This document shows, piece after piece, positions 16,529 through 24,374 of a stretch of DNA of 64,000 bases (its first letter is position 1; every line of letters starts with the position of its first letter). This DNA is from Paradesertivirga superstes (GTDB lineage Bacteria > Bacteroidota > Bacteroidia > Sphingobacteriales > Sphingobacteriaceae). The DNA lies in NCBI RefSeq assembly GCF_037622515.1, contig NZ_JBBJCN010000008.1, forward strand, positions 71,181 through 135,180. The letters run 5' to 3'. The notes below the pieces were generated by a model. That model saw nothing but the letters and a program-made list of their open reading frames with translations. It ran no database searches and was not told where the DNA came from. Position numbers and translations under genes: made by a program.

Positions 16529-16927
16529 TTAGAAAATCATATTCTTTTCCTCCTTCTGCTTCACCTGCAAAACCTTAAAGGTTTTTACACCGTTTGGCAT
16601 TTCCCACTGAACTTTCGATCCGGTTCTATATCCCAGAATGGCAATGGCAATTGGGGACAATACCGAAACGCGCTTCTTCTGCATATCAGCTTCTCCCGGT
16701 ATTACGATCTGAAACCTGAAGTTTTTTCCGCTTTCCAGTTCCCGTATCTCAACCTCAGAATCCAGACAAACCGTTTCCGGTGGTAATTCGTCGTCTTTTA
16801 CTATAATTGCTGTTTCTAACTCTGTCGCCAATTTCTTTTTATTGAAATCAGACAAAGTAAAAGCCTTAAGGTGCCTGGATAATAGATCCAGTTCTCTTTT
16901 AACCAGCATCAATTTTTCTGTTTTCAT
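16529..16927 (-). CDS. GreA/GreB C-terminal domain protein (Rnk-like), second copy
   Basis: 132 residues, paralogous to the product at 15.5-15.9 kb. It shares the layout of a short helical N-terminus (MKTEKLMLVKRELDLLSRHL) and a Gre C-terminal FKBP-like domain with ETVCLDSEVEIRELESGKNF and LSPIAIAILGYRTGSKVQWEM. It lacks the cleavage-factor coiled coil with the acidic tip, so it should not stimulate transcript cleavage; it may bind RNA polymerase and act as a modulator (inference). It follows the glutamate-synthase-like gene by 85 bases on the same strand. Confidence 0.85.
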   Translation of the reverse strand: MKTEKLMLVKRELDLLSRHLKAFTLSDFNKKKLATELETAIIVKDDELPPETVCLDSEVEIRELESGKNFRFQIVIPGEADMQKKRVSVLSPIAIAILGYRTGSKVQWEMPNGVKTFKVLQVKQKEEKNMIF

Positions 16928-17012
16928 CGCTTTCGTTTTAAGTATTTTAATTGTTATTAATTTGCAGCCTCATGAAACCCAATTTGTAGCCGGTAGGTTC
17001 CTTAATTCGCAT

Positions 17013-18422
17013 TTAACTCAGGCCCGAGAATAAATGCGCCTCCCTTACCGGATGCTCATCAAAGTAGATCTCCTTCAAACTTTTGACCTTAAAAAAATCC
17101 GTTTTCCGGTAAAAGTCGGCGGGTTTTACCTGGTCGAGGCTTTGGTAGCCGCATAATTCCATAAGCTTTACAGTGGCTTCAATAGTATTTCTATGAAAGT
17201 TTGCGACCCGCACTCTCTGATTCATCGCTTCGTTAGACCGGAACCTCGAGTTTGAACCGATTGCTAAAACCATGGGTGTTGTACAGTAACAGGCATTGGC
17301 TCCCAAGGCTACAGACCGTAAAATGTCATATTCTGAAACGAGCAGACCGGAGGCCAATATTTTGGTTGGTAACCCATAGCTGTCGATAGTTTTTCTGGAA
17401 TACGTCAGCGCCTCAAAATATCCCCGGAGGCTTGCTTTGCTGATACTGAAAGAATCGGGACCGTCTGCTGAAACCGTTCCGTCGATCGTAATAAAATCCA
17501 GATAAATCCTTGCGGATAGCATTGATTTGCAAATACCGTTTATGACATCTCTGCCGGGGTTGAATAACCTGATTCCGATGGGTTTTCCTTCAGATAAAGT
17601 CCTTAACCTGTTTAAAAAACTGATCATTCGGTCACCCGCGAGCCGTTTCATAATATTCACCTCATGCCTTGGAAGTACAAGCTCAATCATCTTTACATAG
17701 GGCCTAGTAGCTGTTACCTGGAATAACTTTTCATTAAAAGAACTGTCCTCCTTTCTGAAGGCATAGTCTTCGTGAGATAGTTGCCAGATTAAATCGCTGC
17801 CACCTCTGATCAGGTAGGGACTAATACCGCCCTGTCCGGTATTTACTGCGCAAGCCTGAATATTTGCGCCCTCAGATAAAGCAAGTATTGACGCGTTACT
17901 CAAGAGCTTTTGGTTTAAGGCACCGATAGTCAATATGCTTAGGCTGTAAGGCTGCCTGCACTGCGGGGTGCCGATCGTAACTTTAAGATCTGTTACTTTA
18001 GGCTCAACAGCTTTTCTGTTATCGATATACCTTAAGCATTCAAAATCCGGATCGTCAGGATGTGTTAAGGTATTTCTTACGATATCTCCGGGTATATTTT
18101 TAGCCCGGTTAAGGATAAGCTCATATTGTTTTGAACTGACAACCCTGCGGAGAGAATCATCTCCAAAGAAAGATTTTGACAGGAATGGGCTTATCTTTCC
18201 CGACAGGTGTTTCAGTTTATACCGAAACGGATAATATCTCAATATGGAATGCTTCCGCCTGAAAAGGTTATGCAGCACCATCTGCCCTGCTGATAAAATG
18301 ATTGCTGCAACAATGAACCATGTTAAATTGCTGATCAATCCTGCAGTGATTAAACTTATGTTTAAACTAAATAGAAATATAAAGCCAGCCCCAAGCAGGG
18401 TCCGGAATCGAATTTTTTTCAT
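17013..18422 (-). CDS. divergent membrane-anchored glutamate synthase-like (FMN-binding) protein
   Basis: 469 residues. Two N-terminal transmembrane segments (about 8-27 and 33-52) precede a TIM-barrel domain of the glutamate synthase large-subunit type. Conserved pieces are TIGALNQKLLSNASILALSEG (in two parts, 165-185), NTGQGGISPYLIRGGSDLIWQL (194 onward), VKMIELVL, PIGIRLF, DFITIDG (309-315) and ASGLLVSEYDILRSVALGA. The usual GAKPGHGG loop is replaced by LPRHEVNIMK. The Cys-rich CHxNxCPxGVATQ stretch that binds the 3Fe-4S cluster is replaced by SNSRFRSNEAMNQRV, with no cysteines. So it probably keeps a flavin-type barrel but not classic GltB chemistry. It lies downstream of three small tandem ORFs on the same strand. 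Confidence 0.85.
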   Translation of the reverse strand: MKKIRFRTLLGAGFIFLFSLNISLITAGLISNLTWFIVAAIILSAGQMVLHNLFRRKHSILRYYPFRYKLKHLSGKISPFLSKSFFGDDSLRRVVSSKQYELILNRAKNIPGDIVRNTLTHPDDPDFECLRYIDNRKAVEPKVTDLKVTIGTPQCRQPYSLSILTIGALNQKLLSNASILALSEGANIQACAVNTGQGGISPYLIRGGSDLIWQLSHEDYAFRKEDSSFNEKLFQVTATRPYVKMIELVLPRHEVNIMKRLAGDRMISFLNRLRTLSEGKPIGIRLFNPGRDVINGICKSMLSARIYLDFITIDGTVSADGPDSFSISKASLRGYFEALTYSRKTIDSYGLPTKILASGLLVSEYDILRSVALGANACYCTTPMVLAIGSNSRFRSNEAMNQRVRVANFHRNTIEATVKLMELCGYQSLDQVKPADFYRKTDFFKVKSLKEIYFDEHPVREAHLFSGLS

Positions 18423-18468
18423 AATTGAACGTATTAAGACAGTAAAAAACCGGGAAGTTTCCTGACTG

Positions 18469-18494
18469 GCCCCAAACCAAAATATGGCCGGGGC
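18469..18494 (-). terminator. conserved GC hairpin after small ORF A
   Basis: GCCCC and GGGGC arms with an inner CCA/TGG pairing begin immediately after the TAG of ORF A. Copies follow ORFs B and C. No T-run, so it may be a processing or structured RNA element instead of a simple terminator. Confidence 0.6.
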
Positions 18495-18659
18495 CTACTT
18501 AATGAAGTCCTTGCTGCTTGTTTGGAAACAATAGCCAAAATGATAGTGTATCTGTATTCCCCGGGCATAACCGGCAAAAGAAACTCGTACACGTTTGAAG
18601 AAAAAGCTGTTAATAACGGTGTATATAGACCGGTATGATGAAATATTAATCATTTTCAT
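18495..18659 (-). CDS. small ORF A of SSKDFI tandem family, 54 aa
   Basis: ATG 18659 (MKMINISSYRSIYTVINSFF) to TAG 18495-18497. The last 17 residues follow the pattern H-Y-x-F-G-Y-x-F-x2-S-S-K-D-F-I-K and are shared with ORFs B and C, which lie head to tail upstream. The rest is basic and aromatic, without a clear signal peptide. Codons in the shared tail differ from B and C mainly at third positions (GGC/GGA, TAT/TAC, AGC/AGT, AAG/AAA, TTC/TTT). This pattern is expected of selection on protein, not on DNA. Family not recognised. It is the copy nearest the glutamate-synthase-like gene (start 73 bases downstream). Confidence 0.65.
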   Translation of the reverse strand: MKMINISSYRSIYTVINSFFFKRVRVSFAGYARGIQIHYHFGYCFQTSSKDFIK

Positions 18660-18701
18660 TATTAATTAAAGACAGTGATGAAACTCGACGTTTGATAACT
18701 G

Positions 18702-18727
18702 GCCCCAAACCAAAAGCTGGCCGGGGC
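18702..18727 (-). terminator. conserved GC hairpin after small ORF B
   Basis: GCCCC at 18723-18727 pairs with GGGGC at 18702-18706 on the minus strand, with an inner CCA/TGG stem. Almost identical to the hairpin after ORF A and starts directly at the TAA. Confidence 0.6.
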
Positions 18728-18886
18728 TTAATTAATAAAGTCCTTACTACTTATGTGGAAATAGTATCCGAACCGAAAATGACAAGCAGGGCTTTGATCA
18801 AAACCTTCGAATAAGGCTTTTAACTTTATCAAAAAGCTTTGAAAATAGCGTAGAGAAGTACTGTTAGGGCTTTGGATAATATTCAT
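18728..18886 (-). CDS. small ORF B of SSKDFI tandem family, 52 aa
   Basis: ATG 18886 (MNIIQSPNSTSLRYFQSFLI) to TAA 18728-18730. The tail HFRFGYYFHISSKDFIN matches ORFs A and C. The middle is amphipathic (KLKALFEGFDQSPACHF). The N-terminus resembles A loosely (M-N-I, Ser-rich, then SF and basic residues). One Cys is present. It lies 227-231 bases from its neighbours, and the intergenic DNA after each stop is conserved (GGCC-(A/G)-GTTATCAAA). No known family; a short secreted, signalling or RNA-binding peptide cannot be told apart from sequence. Confidence 0.65.
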   Translation of the reverse strand: MNIIQSPNSTSLRYFQSFLIKLKALFEGFDQSPACHFRFGYYFHISSKDFIN

Positions 18887-18929
18887 TTCTTTAATAATCA
18901 GCTTGGTAAAACAAGAATTTTGATAACCG

Positions 18930-18957
18930 GCCCCTTTGCCAGAATTACGGCGGGGGC
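18930..18957 (-). terminator. conserved GC hairpin after small ORF C
   Basis: Outer stem GCCCC/GGGGC (18953-18957 with 18930-18934) is the same as in copies A and B. The inner stem is GCC/GGC in place of CCA/TGG, a paired change that supports a real RNA fold. Confidence 0.6.
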
Positions 18958-19107
18958 TTAATTAATAAAGTCTTTGCTGCTTTTAAGGAATGAATATCCT
19001 AAAGAATAATTATGAGATTTCGGGCCACAGTACAGACCAGCCTTAATATGCATTTTTAATGCAAAGCTAAATTCTGATATTCTGTATATATGGTTAAGTG
19101 AACCCAT
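18958..19107 (-). CDS. small ORF C of SSKDFI tandem family, 49 aa
   Basis: ATG 19107 (MGSLNHIYRISEFSFALKMH) to TAA 18958-18960. The tail HNYSLGYSFLKSSKDFIN shares G-Y-x-F-x2-S-S-K-D-F-I-N with A and B. The N-terminus is unrelated at a glance, so selection acts mainly on the C-terminus. It is the first copy in the direction of transcription. A purine-rich GCGGAGAT lies about 13 bases before the ATG and may serve as a ribosome site. Function unknown. Confidence 0.65.
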   Translation of the reverse strand: MGSLNHIYRISEFSFALKMHIKAGLYCGPKSHNYSLGYSFLKSSKDFIN

Positions 19108-19221
19108 TGTTACAAATCTCCGCTTTTAAAGTTCGAAAGCAAATTATAGATAGAAATGTTACATAGGCGGGACATATAAATTTCCTGAAAATGCAATCAA
19201 GAATAGCATCTAAACGTAACT

Positions 19222-19480
19222 GCTAAAGCGATTTGTGCGAAACAGCCTTTCTCTCCCTCTGGGAGAGATGCCGAAGGCAGAGAGGGTATAGCAGACTCTG
19301 CCCGGAATAGCAATCCTATTGTTCTTTGGTGATTTATCCCCGGGGTTGGTGTCCTAAAGCTAAAGCGATTTGTGCGGGGCAGCCTTTCTCTCCCTCTGGG
19401 AGAGATGCCGAAGGCAGAGAGGGTAGCAGAATCTGCTGGAATAGCAATTTTATTGTTCTTTTCCCCGGGGTTGGTGCCCT
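19222..19480. repeat. 137-bp direct duplication carrying a CTCTCCC/GGGAGAG palindrome
   Basis: Two near-identical copies start at 19222 and 19359 (period 137). Each begins GCTAAAGCGATTTGTGCG, contains TTTCTCTCCCTCTGGGAGAG and GATGCCGAAGGCAGAGAGGG, and ends CCCCGGGGTTGGTG. The gap 19108-19635 has no supported gene. The stretch 19495-19640 reads as plausible protein end on the plus strand (NWGDLNQHGYGFPG) without a start and may be a gene remnant. Confidence 0.75.
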
Positions 19481-19635
19481 CACCACCCCCTTTCAAATCC
19501 TTAACTTATACCAATTGGGGAGACCTGAATCAGCATGGGTATGGTTTCCCTGGACTGCATTTTATCTCCCCGCAAAGGAAAGCAAGCCCTGAGGTAAAAA
19601 AACAGATCAAAAAGAAACCTGACAGGTGTTCTAAT

Positions 19636-19905
19636 TTATGAACTGTAGTCCGGATCCGGGTCTGCCGAGGAATTTTCAAACTTCCGGGGATAAGTACCAC
19701 CTTTCGCAGCACTACCTTTGATATGCGGCACATTTGAGAATTGACCTTTCCACTGGTCAATAAAAGGTTGTGCTTTATTCATCCACTCCGGTAGTTTACT
19801 CTTAATATCTTCAATGATTGAAGATCCGTCCGGACGCTTCTTTGTGATATAATGTACGCCTGCAGCAAAGGCCGCCCCTGTAATAAATAATCTGATCGTG
19901 CTCAT
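19636..19905 (-). CDS. small protein with N-terminal membrane segment
   Basis: 89 residues: MSTIRLFITGAAFAAGVHYI forms a short hydrophobic N-terminal helix. A charged helical segment follows (DIKSKLPEWMNKAQPFIDQW), then a Gly/Pro/Asp-rich tail ending DPDPDYSS. The design resembles YtxH-type stress-related small proteins common in Sphingobacteriaceae, but the match is by layout only. Divergent from the CDGSH gene, with about 115 bases between. Confidence 0.6.
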   Translation of the reverse strand: MSTIRLFITGAAFAAGVHYITKKRPDGSSIIEDIKSKLPEWMNKAQPFIDQWKGQFSNVPHIKGSAAKGGTYPRKFENSSADPDPDYSS

Positions 19906-20019
19906 GATTCTCTTTTCTTAATACTGGCAAAGAAAGTGCCAGTCATATAGATTTCAAAGCAGGTCAAATTAACACCTGATATACCAATGCAATCCTTAGC
20001 TTTGGCAAAAATTAAATTA

Positions 20020-20244
20020 ATGGCATCAACAAAACTTACGATTAACAATAACGGTTCGGTTAGAATCGAGGGCGACTTTGAAATTGCTGACAAAAACGGT
20101 AATACATATGACTTACAAGGGCGTAATGTTGTTTCCATTTGTCGCTGTGGACTATCAAAAAACAAACCTTTTTGTGATGGTTCTCACAGTGGCCATTTTG
20201 AACATGAAGCAATAGCGTTTGATCTGCCTCCTAAAAAGGTTTAA
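20020..20244 (+). CDS. CDGSH iron-sulfur domain protein
   Basis: 74 residues from ATG 20020 (MASTKLTINNNGSVRIEGDF); an in-frame ATG at 19987 would add 11 residues. It contains CRCGLSKNKPFCDGSH, the C-x-C-x2-(S/T)-x3-P-x-C-D-G-(S/A/T)-H signature. This binds a redox-active [2Fe-2S] cluster with three Cys (41, 43, 52) and one His (56), as in mitoNEET. Likely a soluble dimeric electron or cluster carrier in the cytosol; partners unknown. Single gene with a strong terminator. Confidence 0.93.
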   Translation: MASTKLTINNNGSVRIEGDFEIADKNGNTYDLQGRNVVSICRCGLSKNKPFCDGSHSGHFEHEAIAFDLPPKKV

Positions 20245-20256
20245 ACGATTTTTATT

Positions 20257-20289
20257 GGCACGGGCCTTATAAGGGCCGTGCCGCTTTTT
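20257..20289 (+). terminator. rho-independent terminator after CDGSH gene
   Basis: Near-perfect stem GGCACGG-CC...GG-CCGTGCC followed by GCTTTTT. Beyond it, 20290-20440 holds remnants of the dispersed repeat (GTCGAAATGACA) and nothing else recognised. Confidence 0.85.
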
Positions 20290-20489
20290 GTATTCCGGCA
20301 AAGTCGAAATGACATTAAAGGTTTTTTGTCATCACAACAAAGGAGAGATCTTAGAATCATCCGCTATCTGCCAACGCTTTGAGATTTCTCCTAGGGTCGA
20401 AATGACAATAGCGCAATTCCCCCTTCGGAAACAATAAAAAACACAAAATTTCACAAAATCTCAATCAGCTGCCGCATATTTGAATATAT

Positions 20490-23400
20490 ATGGCGACAGG
20501 TACTATTTCTGATCATTCCCGCAATTACATCTACACCATTCCAAATTTCAGTTTTGCGGGATTAAACGAAATATTTATCCAGGCACATAGCGCCGAAAGC
20601 TTTAATCCGGATGAAAAAAACTTCCTGGATGTACACCCGGAAAGCATTGATATTAATTCGGCTTTATTTTCGAACCCCAACAATACTACCTTAACTTGGG
20701 TAATTCAGCAAGATGACAGCCTGCTGCTCTCCTGCCCCTGCCACTCTGTAAGCAATAAACTCTGTAGCCACCAGTCGCGGGCCCTGTATGCCATCTTAAT
20801 GCGCCCCGAGATTCGCATCTTTTTTGACGCAGTTTTAAGGTCCGGCAGGTTAAAGAAATTCGCGGAGCCATATGGTTTGCAGAATGAAACCAATCTCGAA
20901 GAATATTTCCTGCTGAACTATGACAATAAAAACACTACGATAAAACCGGTTTCGGCCAGTTTATTTCCTGTTTCGGCAAACGGAGCCTTAAGGTTTGGAG
21001 AGCCATTGGAGATTCAAAACCAATATACAAAGCATGTGCCTCATACCGCTAAGGAAACGTTCCTTGTTTTTAAACAGCATAAATATTACAGGCATTTACA
21101 ACTCGAAATTTTTGAATCGGGCACCACACAAAACGGTAAGCCTAAAAACCCCTTACATGCACTTAAGGTAGAAGACAAGATATGGAGCACCGAGGATGCT
21201 GCCGAATCAAAATTTTATTTTGGAATTAAACAATTTCAAAATACTCCCGCCAATGAGCGGTCTGCGGTTCAAATTGAAGGGTTAAAAGCAGTACTTAAAA
21301 ATCCGCTCGGCTTTAAATTCTACCTGCATCATTCAGAAACATCGGAAAATATAGTTGCCGGCTCTTTACAGTTGTGTAACACCGGAAGTACAGTTCATAA
21401 CATCGAGATCATTATAGAAAAGAAAGACCCCTTTTATGAAGTTAATGCACTGATCCGTGTCAATGACGCAAAGCATTTTCTGGATGCGGTAAGCATTAAA
21501 TATGATTACTTTTTAGAGATCAATTCCCGCTTTCATCTGGCGGGAAACATAAAGCTGCTTAGCGCTATTGAGTTTTTCAAGCAACACAATAACCGTTTGT
21601 TAATCCATCATTCAAAATATGAAGAATTCAGAGACGGTATTTTAGCCGGTCTGGAAAACGATACCGAAATTAAGTATGCCTATCTGCCTGCAGCTACACC
21701 CGAGCAGATCATTGAGAACAAGCTGGACCAGCCGGCACAACGAATGATCTACCTCAAAGATTCTGATCCATTCGTTGAGCTTGACCCGGTAATGAAATAC
21801 GGCGACACTGAAATTTCCATACTCAGCAAAAAACAGATCTATCCTAAGAGCATAAAAAGCAGCTTCACCCTTAGTCGGGATAAAGAGGCCGAGATAGCCT
21901 TTACCGCATTAATACTGCGGCAGCATCCGCACTTTAATGAGCAAATGGAGGATGGACTCCCCTATTTCTATCTGCATAAAAAACATTTCCTAAATGAAGC
22001 ATGGTTCCTCAGCACCTTTGAAGAGTGGAGAAATCAGGGAATCAGTATTTTAGGTTTCAATAAATTAAAGGAGAATAAGCTTAACCCTAACCCGGCTAAA
22101 ATAACGGTGCGCTTATTAAGCGGGATAGACTGGTTCAATGCTGATATTGATGTTTGCTACGGAAAGAAAAAAGCTACACTCAAACAGCTAAATAAGGCCG
22201 TTCGCAATAAAAGCAAATACATCTCATTCGATGACGGCACCCTTGGAATACTTCCGGCAGAATGGATAGAGAAGTTTTCGGAGTATTTTAATTCCGGGGA
22301 AATTGAGGATGACAGTTTAAAGATTCACAAAAGCAATTTCAATATTCTTAACGGGATGTTTGAAGATGAAAGCATAGATGGGCAGGTAAAAGCAGAAATT
22401 GCTTTCCTGAACGAGAAACTGCTGAACTTTGAATCGATTAAAGAAGTAGCTGTTCACCCCGAATTGAGGGCAACACTCAGGGATTACCAGAAACAGGGAT
22501 TAAACTGGCTCAATTTCTTAGATGATTTTAATTTAGGGGGATGCCTTGCCGATGATATGGGGCTGGGGAAGTCAATTCAGATCATTGCCTTCATTCTATC
22601 CCAGCGGACCAAGAGATCGCAAAACACGAATTTGCTGGTGGTTCCTACTTCGCTGATCTTTAACTGGCAGGCTGAAGTTGAAAAGTTTGCTCCATCATTA
22701 AAGATGCATATCCTGTATGGCGCCAACAGGTCCTCAGACCTTAATTCATTTAAAAACTATGAGCTGATCATTACATCCTACGGAACTCTTCTTTCTGATG
22801 TGAGGTTTTTAAAGAACTATGAATTCAACTATGTCTTCCTGGATGAATCTCAGAATATAAAAAATCCCGATTCACAGCGTTATAAAGCGGCCTGCTTACT
22901 AAAGTCAAGAAATAAAATTGTGATAACGGGAACTCCGGTGGAGAATAACACGTTCGATCTGTTCGGACAGCTGTCTTTTGCCTGCCCCGGACTGCTAGGC
23001 AGCAAACAATACTTCAAAGATATCTATGCAAGTCCGATTGACACCTTTAAAGACAGTAAACGGGCCCGGGAGCTGCAGAATAAGATCAAGCCTTTTATTC
23101 TGAGAAGAACCAAGAGTCAGGTGGTGAAAGAACTGCCGGAGAAAACGGAAATGGTAGTTTACTGCGAAATGGGCACCGAACAGCAAAGAATTTATGATGC
23201 ATTCGAAAAAGAATTCAGGGAATTTATCTGCAGTAAAACGAACGAGGATATCCCTAAAAATTCTATCCATGTATTAAAGGGCTTAACGCGACTGCGGCAG
23301 ATTTGTAATTCACCGTTGCTCCTCAATGATGATGAAATAAATGAAAAATCTTCGGCCAAGATTGATACGCTGATGGAGCAGATCTCAGGCAAATCTGCCA

Positions 23401-23867
23401 ATCATAAAATTCTCGTATTCTCCCAGTTTGTAAGTATGCTGGACCTGATAAAAAAGGAACTGACAGCACGGAACATCCCCTTTTCATACCTCACGGGCAG
23501 CACGAAAAACAGGAACCAGGTAGTGAAGGAATTCCAGGAAGAACAGGAGAAACGTATTTTTCTGATCAGCCTGAAGGCTGGCGGCACCGGTTTGAATTTA
23601 ACGCAGGCAGATTATGTTTACCTGGTAGATCCGTGGTGGAACCCTGCGGTAGAAAATCAGGCCATAGACCGTATTTACCGTATCGGACAGAAAAAGAATG
23701 TGGTGGCTGTGAGGCTGATTTGCCCGGGAACCATTGAAGAAAAGATTATGAACATGCAGGCCGGCAAAACAGACCTGTTTAACGAGCTGATTAATACGGA
23801 TGCAGGGATAGGGAAATCGTTTACTAAGGAAGGGTTGCTGGGATTATTAGGCAATCCAGTCAATTAA
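20490..23867 (+). CDS. SWIM zinc finger plus SNF2-type helicase
   Basis: 1125 residues. N-terminal SWIM zinc finger, C-x-C-x7-C-x-H (Cys82, Cys84, Cys92, His94). Then a long SNF2_assoc-type region (about 150-640) and a C-terminal SNF2/RapA-like double RecA ATPase. Motif I is DDMGLGKSIQII (from 688). Motif II is DESQ (785-788) in place of the usual DEAH. Motif III region GTPVENN and motif VI QAIDRIYRIGQ (about 1057-1067) are also present. It should translocate on double-stranded DNA using ATP and remodel protein-DNA complexes; bacterial SWIM-SNF2 proteins are tied to transcription or repair, but the target is unknown. Single gene, repeats on both sides. Confidence 0.93.
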   Translation: MATGTISDHSRNYIYTIPNFSFAGLNEIFIQAHSAESFNPDEKNFLDVHPESIDINSALFSNPNNTTLTWVIQQDDSLLLSCPCHSVSNKLCSHQSRALYAILMRPEIRIFFDAVLRSGRLKKFAEPYGLQNETNLEEYFLLNYDNKNTTIKPVSASLFPVSANGALRFGEPLEIQNQYTKHVPHTAKETFLVFKQHKYYRHLQLEIFESGTTQNGKPKNPLHALKVEDKIWSTEDAAESKFYFGIKQFQNTPANERSAVQIEGLKAVLKNPLGFKFYLHHSETSENIVAGSLQLCNTGSTVHNIEIIIEKKDPFYEVNALIRVNDAKHFLDAVSIKYDYFLEINSRFHLAGNIKLLSAIEFFKQHNNRLLIHHSKYEEFRDGILAGLENDTEIKYAYLPAATPEQIIENKLDQPAQRMIYLKDSDPFVELDPVMKYGDTEISILSKKQIYPKSIKSSFTLSRDKEAEIAFTALILRQHPHFNEQMEDGLPYFYLHKKHFLNEAWFLSTFEEWRNQGISILGFNKLKENKLNPNPAKITVRLLSGIDWFNADIDVCYGKKKATLKQLNKAVRNKSKYISFDDGTLGILPAEWIEKFSEYFNSGEIEDDSLKIHKSNFNILNGMFEDESIDGQVKAEIAFLNEKLLNFESIKEVAVHPELRATLRDYQKQGLNWLNFLDDFNLGGCLADDMGLGKSIQIIAFILSQRTKRSQNTNLLVVPTSLIFNWQAEVEKFAPSLKMHILYGANRSSDLNSFKNYELIITSYGTLLSDVRFLKNYEFNYVFLDESQNIKNPDSQRYKAACLLKSRNKIVITGTPVENNTFDLFGQLSFACPGLLGSKQYFKDIYASPIDTFKDSKRARELQNKIKPFILRRTKSQVVKELPEKTEMVVYCEMGTEQQRIYDAFEKEFREFICSKTNEDIPKNSIHVLKGLTRLRQICNSPLLLNDDEINEKSSAKIDTLMEQISGKSANHKILVFSQFVSMLDLIKKELTARNIPFSYLTGSTKNRNQVVKEFQEEQEKRIFLISLKAGGTGLNLTQADYVYLVDPWWNPAVENQAIDRIYRIGQKKNVVAVRLICPGTIEEKIMNMQAGKTDLFNELINTDAGIGKSFTKEGLLGLLGNPVN

Positions 23868-23899
23868 ATTTGCGTTTTGTTATTTATGTATGCTGAAAA

Positions 23900-24340
23900 G
23901 ATTACTCCTATCGTTATAATGACATCATTTATCTTGTTCATTTTTAACCAGTTTAAATAGGGCGTTTTGTCATCTCAACGGCAGGAGAGATCCTTGGCAA
24001 TACGCCTGATAAAGGGCTTTTAAGATTATTTGGATCTTGTTATTTTCTTTAAGGTCCCAAATGCTTCTTCGAGGTCCTCCTTAGGTCGGAATGACAAAGT
24101 TGGTTAGTATATACTTTGAGCTCAATGTCCTCTCTATATTTTTCTTTCTAAAAGTTCCTTACTTATAATGAAATCATTTATATCTTGTTCATTTTAAGCA
24201 GTTTTAAATAGGGCGTTTTGTCATCTCGACGGCAGGAGAGATCTTAAATGATATTTATATATGCTGAAAAGATTCCTGCTATCGTCGGAATGACAAGCGG
24301 GCTTAGCCTGCATTGCTTCCATTATTCTCCATATATTTTT
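23900..24340. repeat. two copies of the GGCGTTTTGTCATCTCRACGGC intergenic element
   Basis: Near-identical blocks at about 23920-24000 and 24165-24245, each reading ATCTTGTTCATTTT, then CAGTTTTAAATAGGGCG (or the close variant), then TTTGTCATCTC and ACGGCAGGAGAGATC. They are followed by variants of TCGGAATGACAA. Same family as 15.0-15.5 kb. No gene in 23868-24374. Confidence 0.75.
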
Positions 24341-24374
24341 CTTTTAAATTTGGGCACTAAATCGTGGATGACGC

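Noticed and set aside
18469..19010. Three GC repeats considered as plain intergenic REP elements
   Set aside because: Each follows directly after a stop codon of a frame with a conserved protein tail, so they belong to the small-ORF units.
19326..19641. Two overlapping plus-strand ORFs of 88-89 codons
   Set aside because: They run through the 137-bp repeat; only the last 40 codons look protein-like and have no own start.
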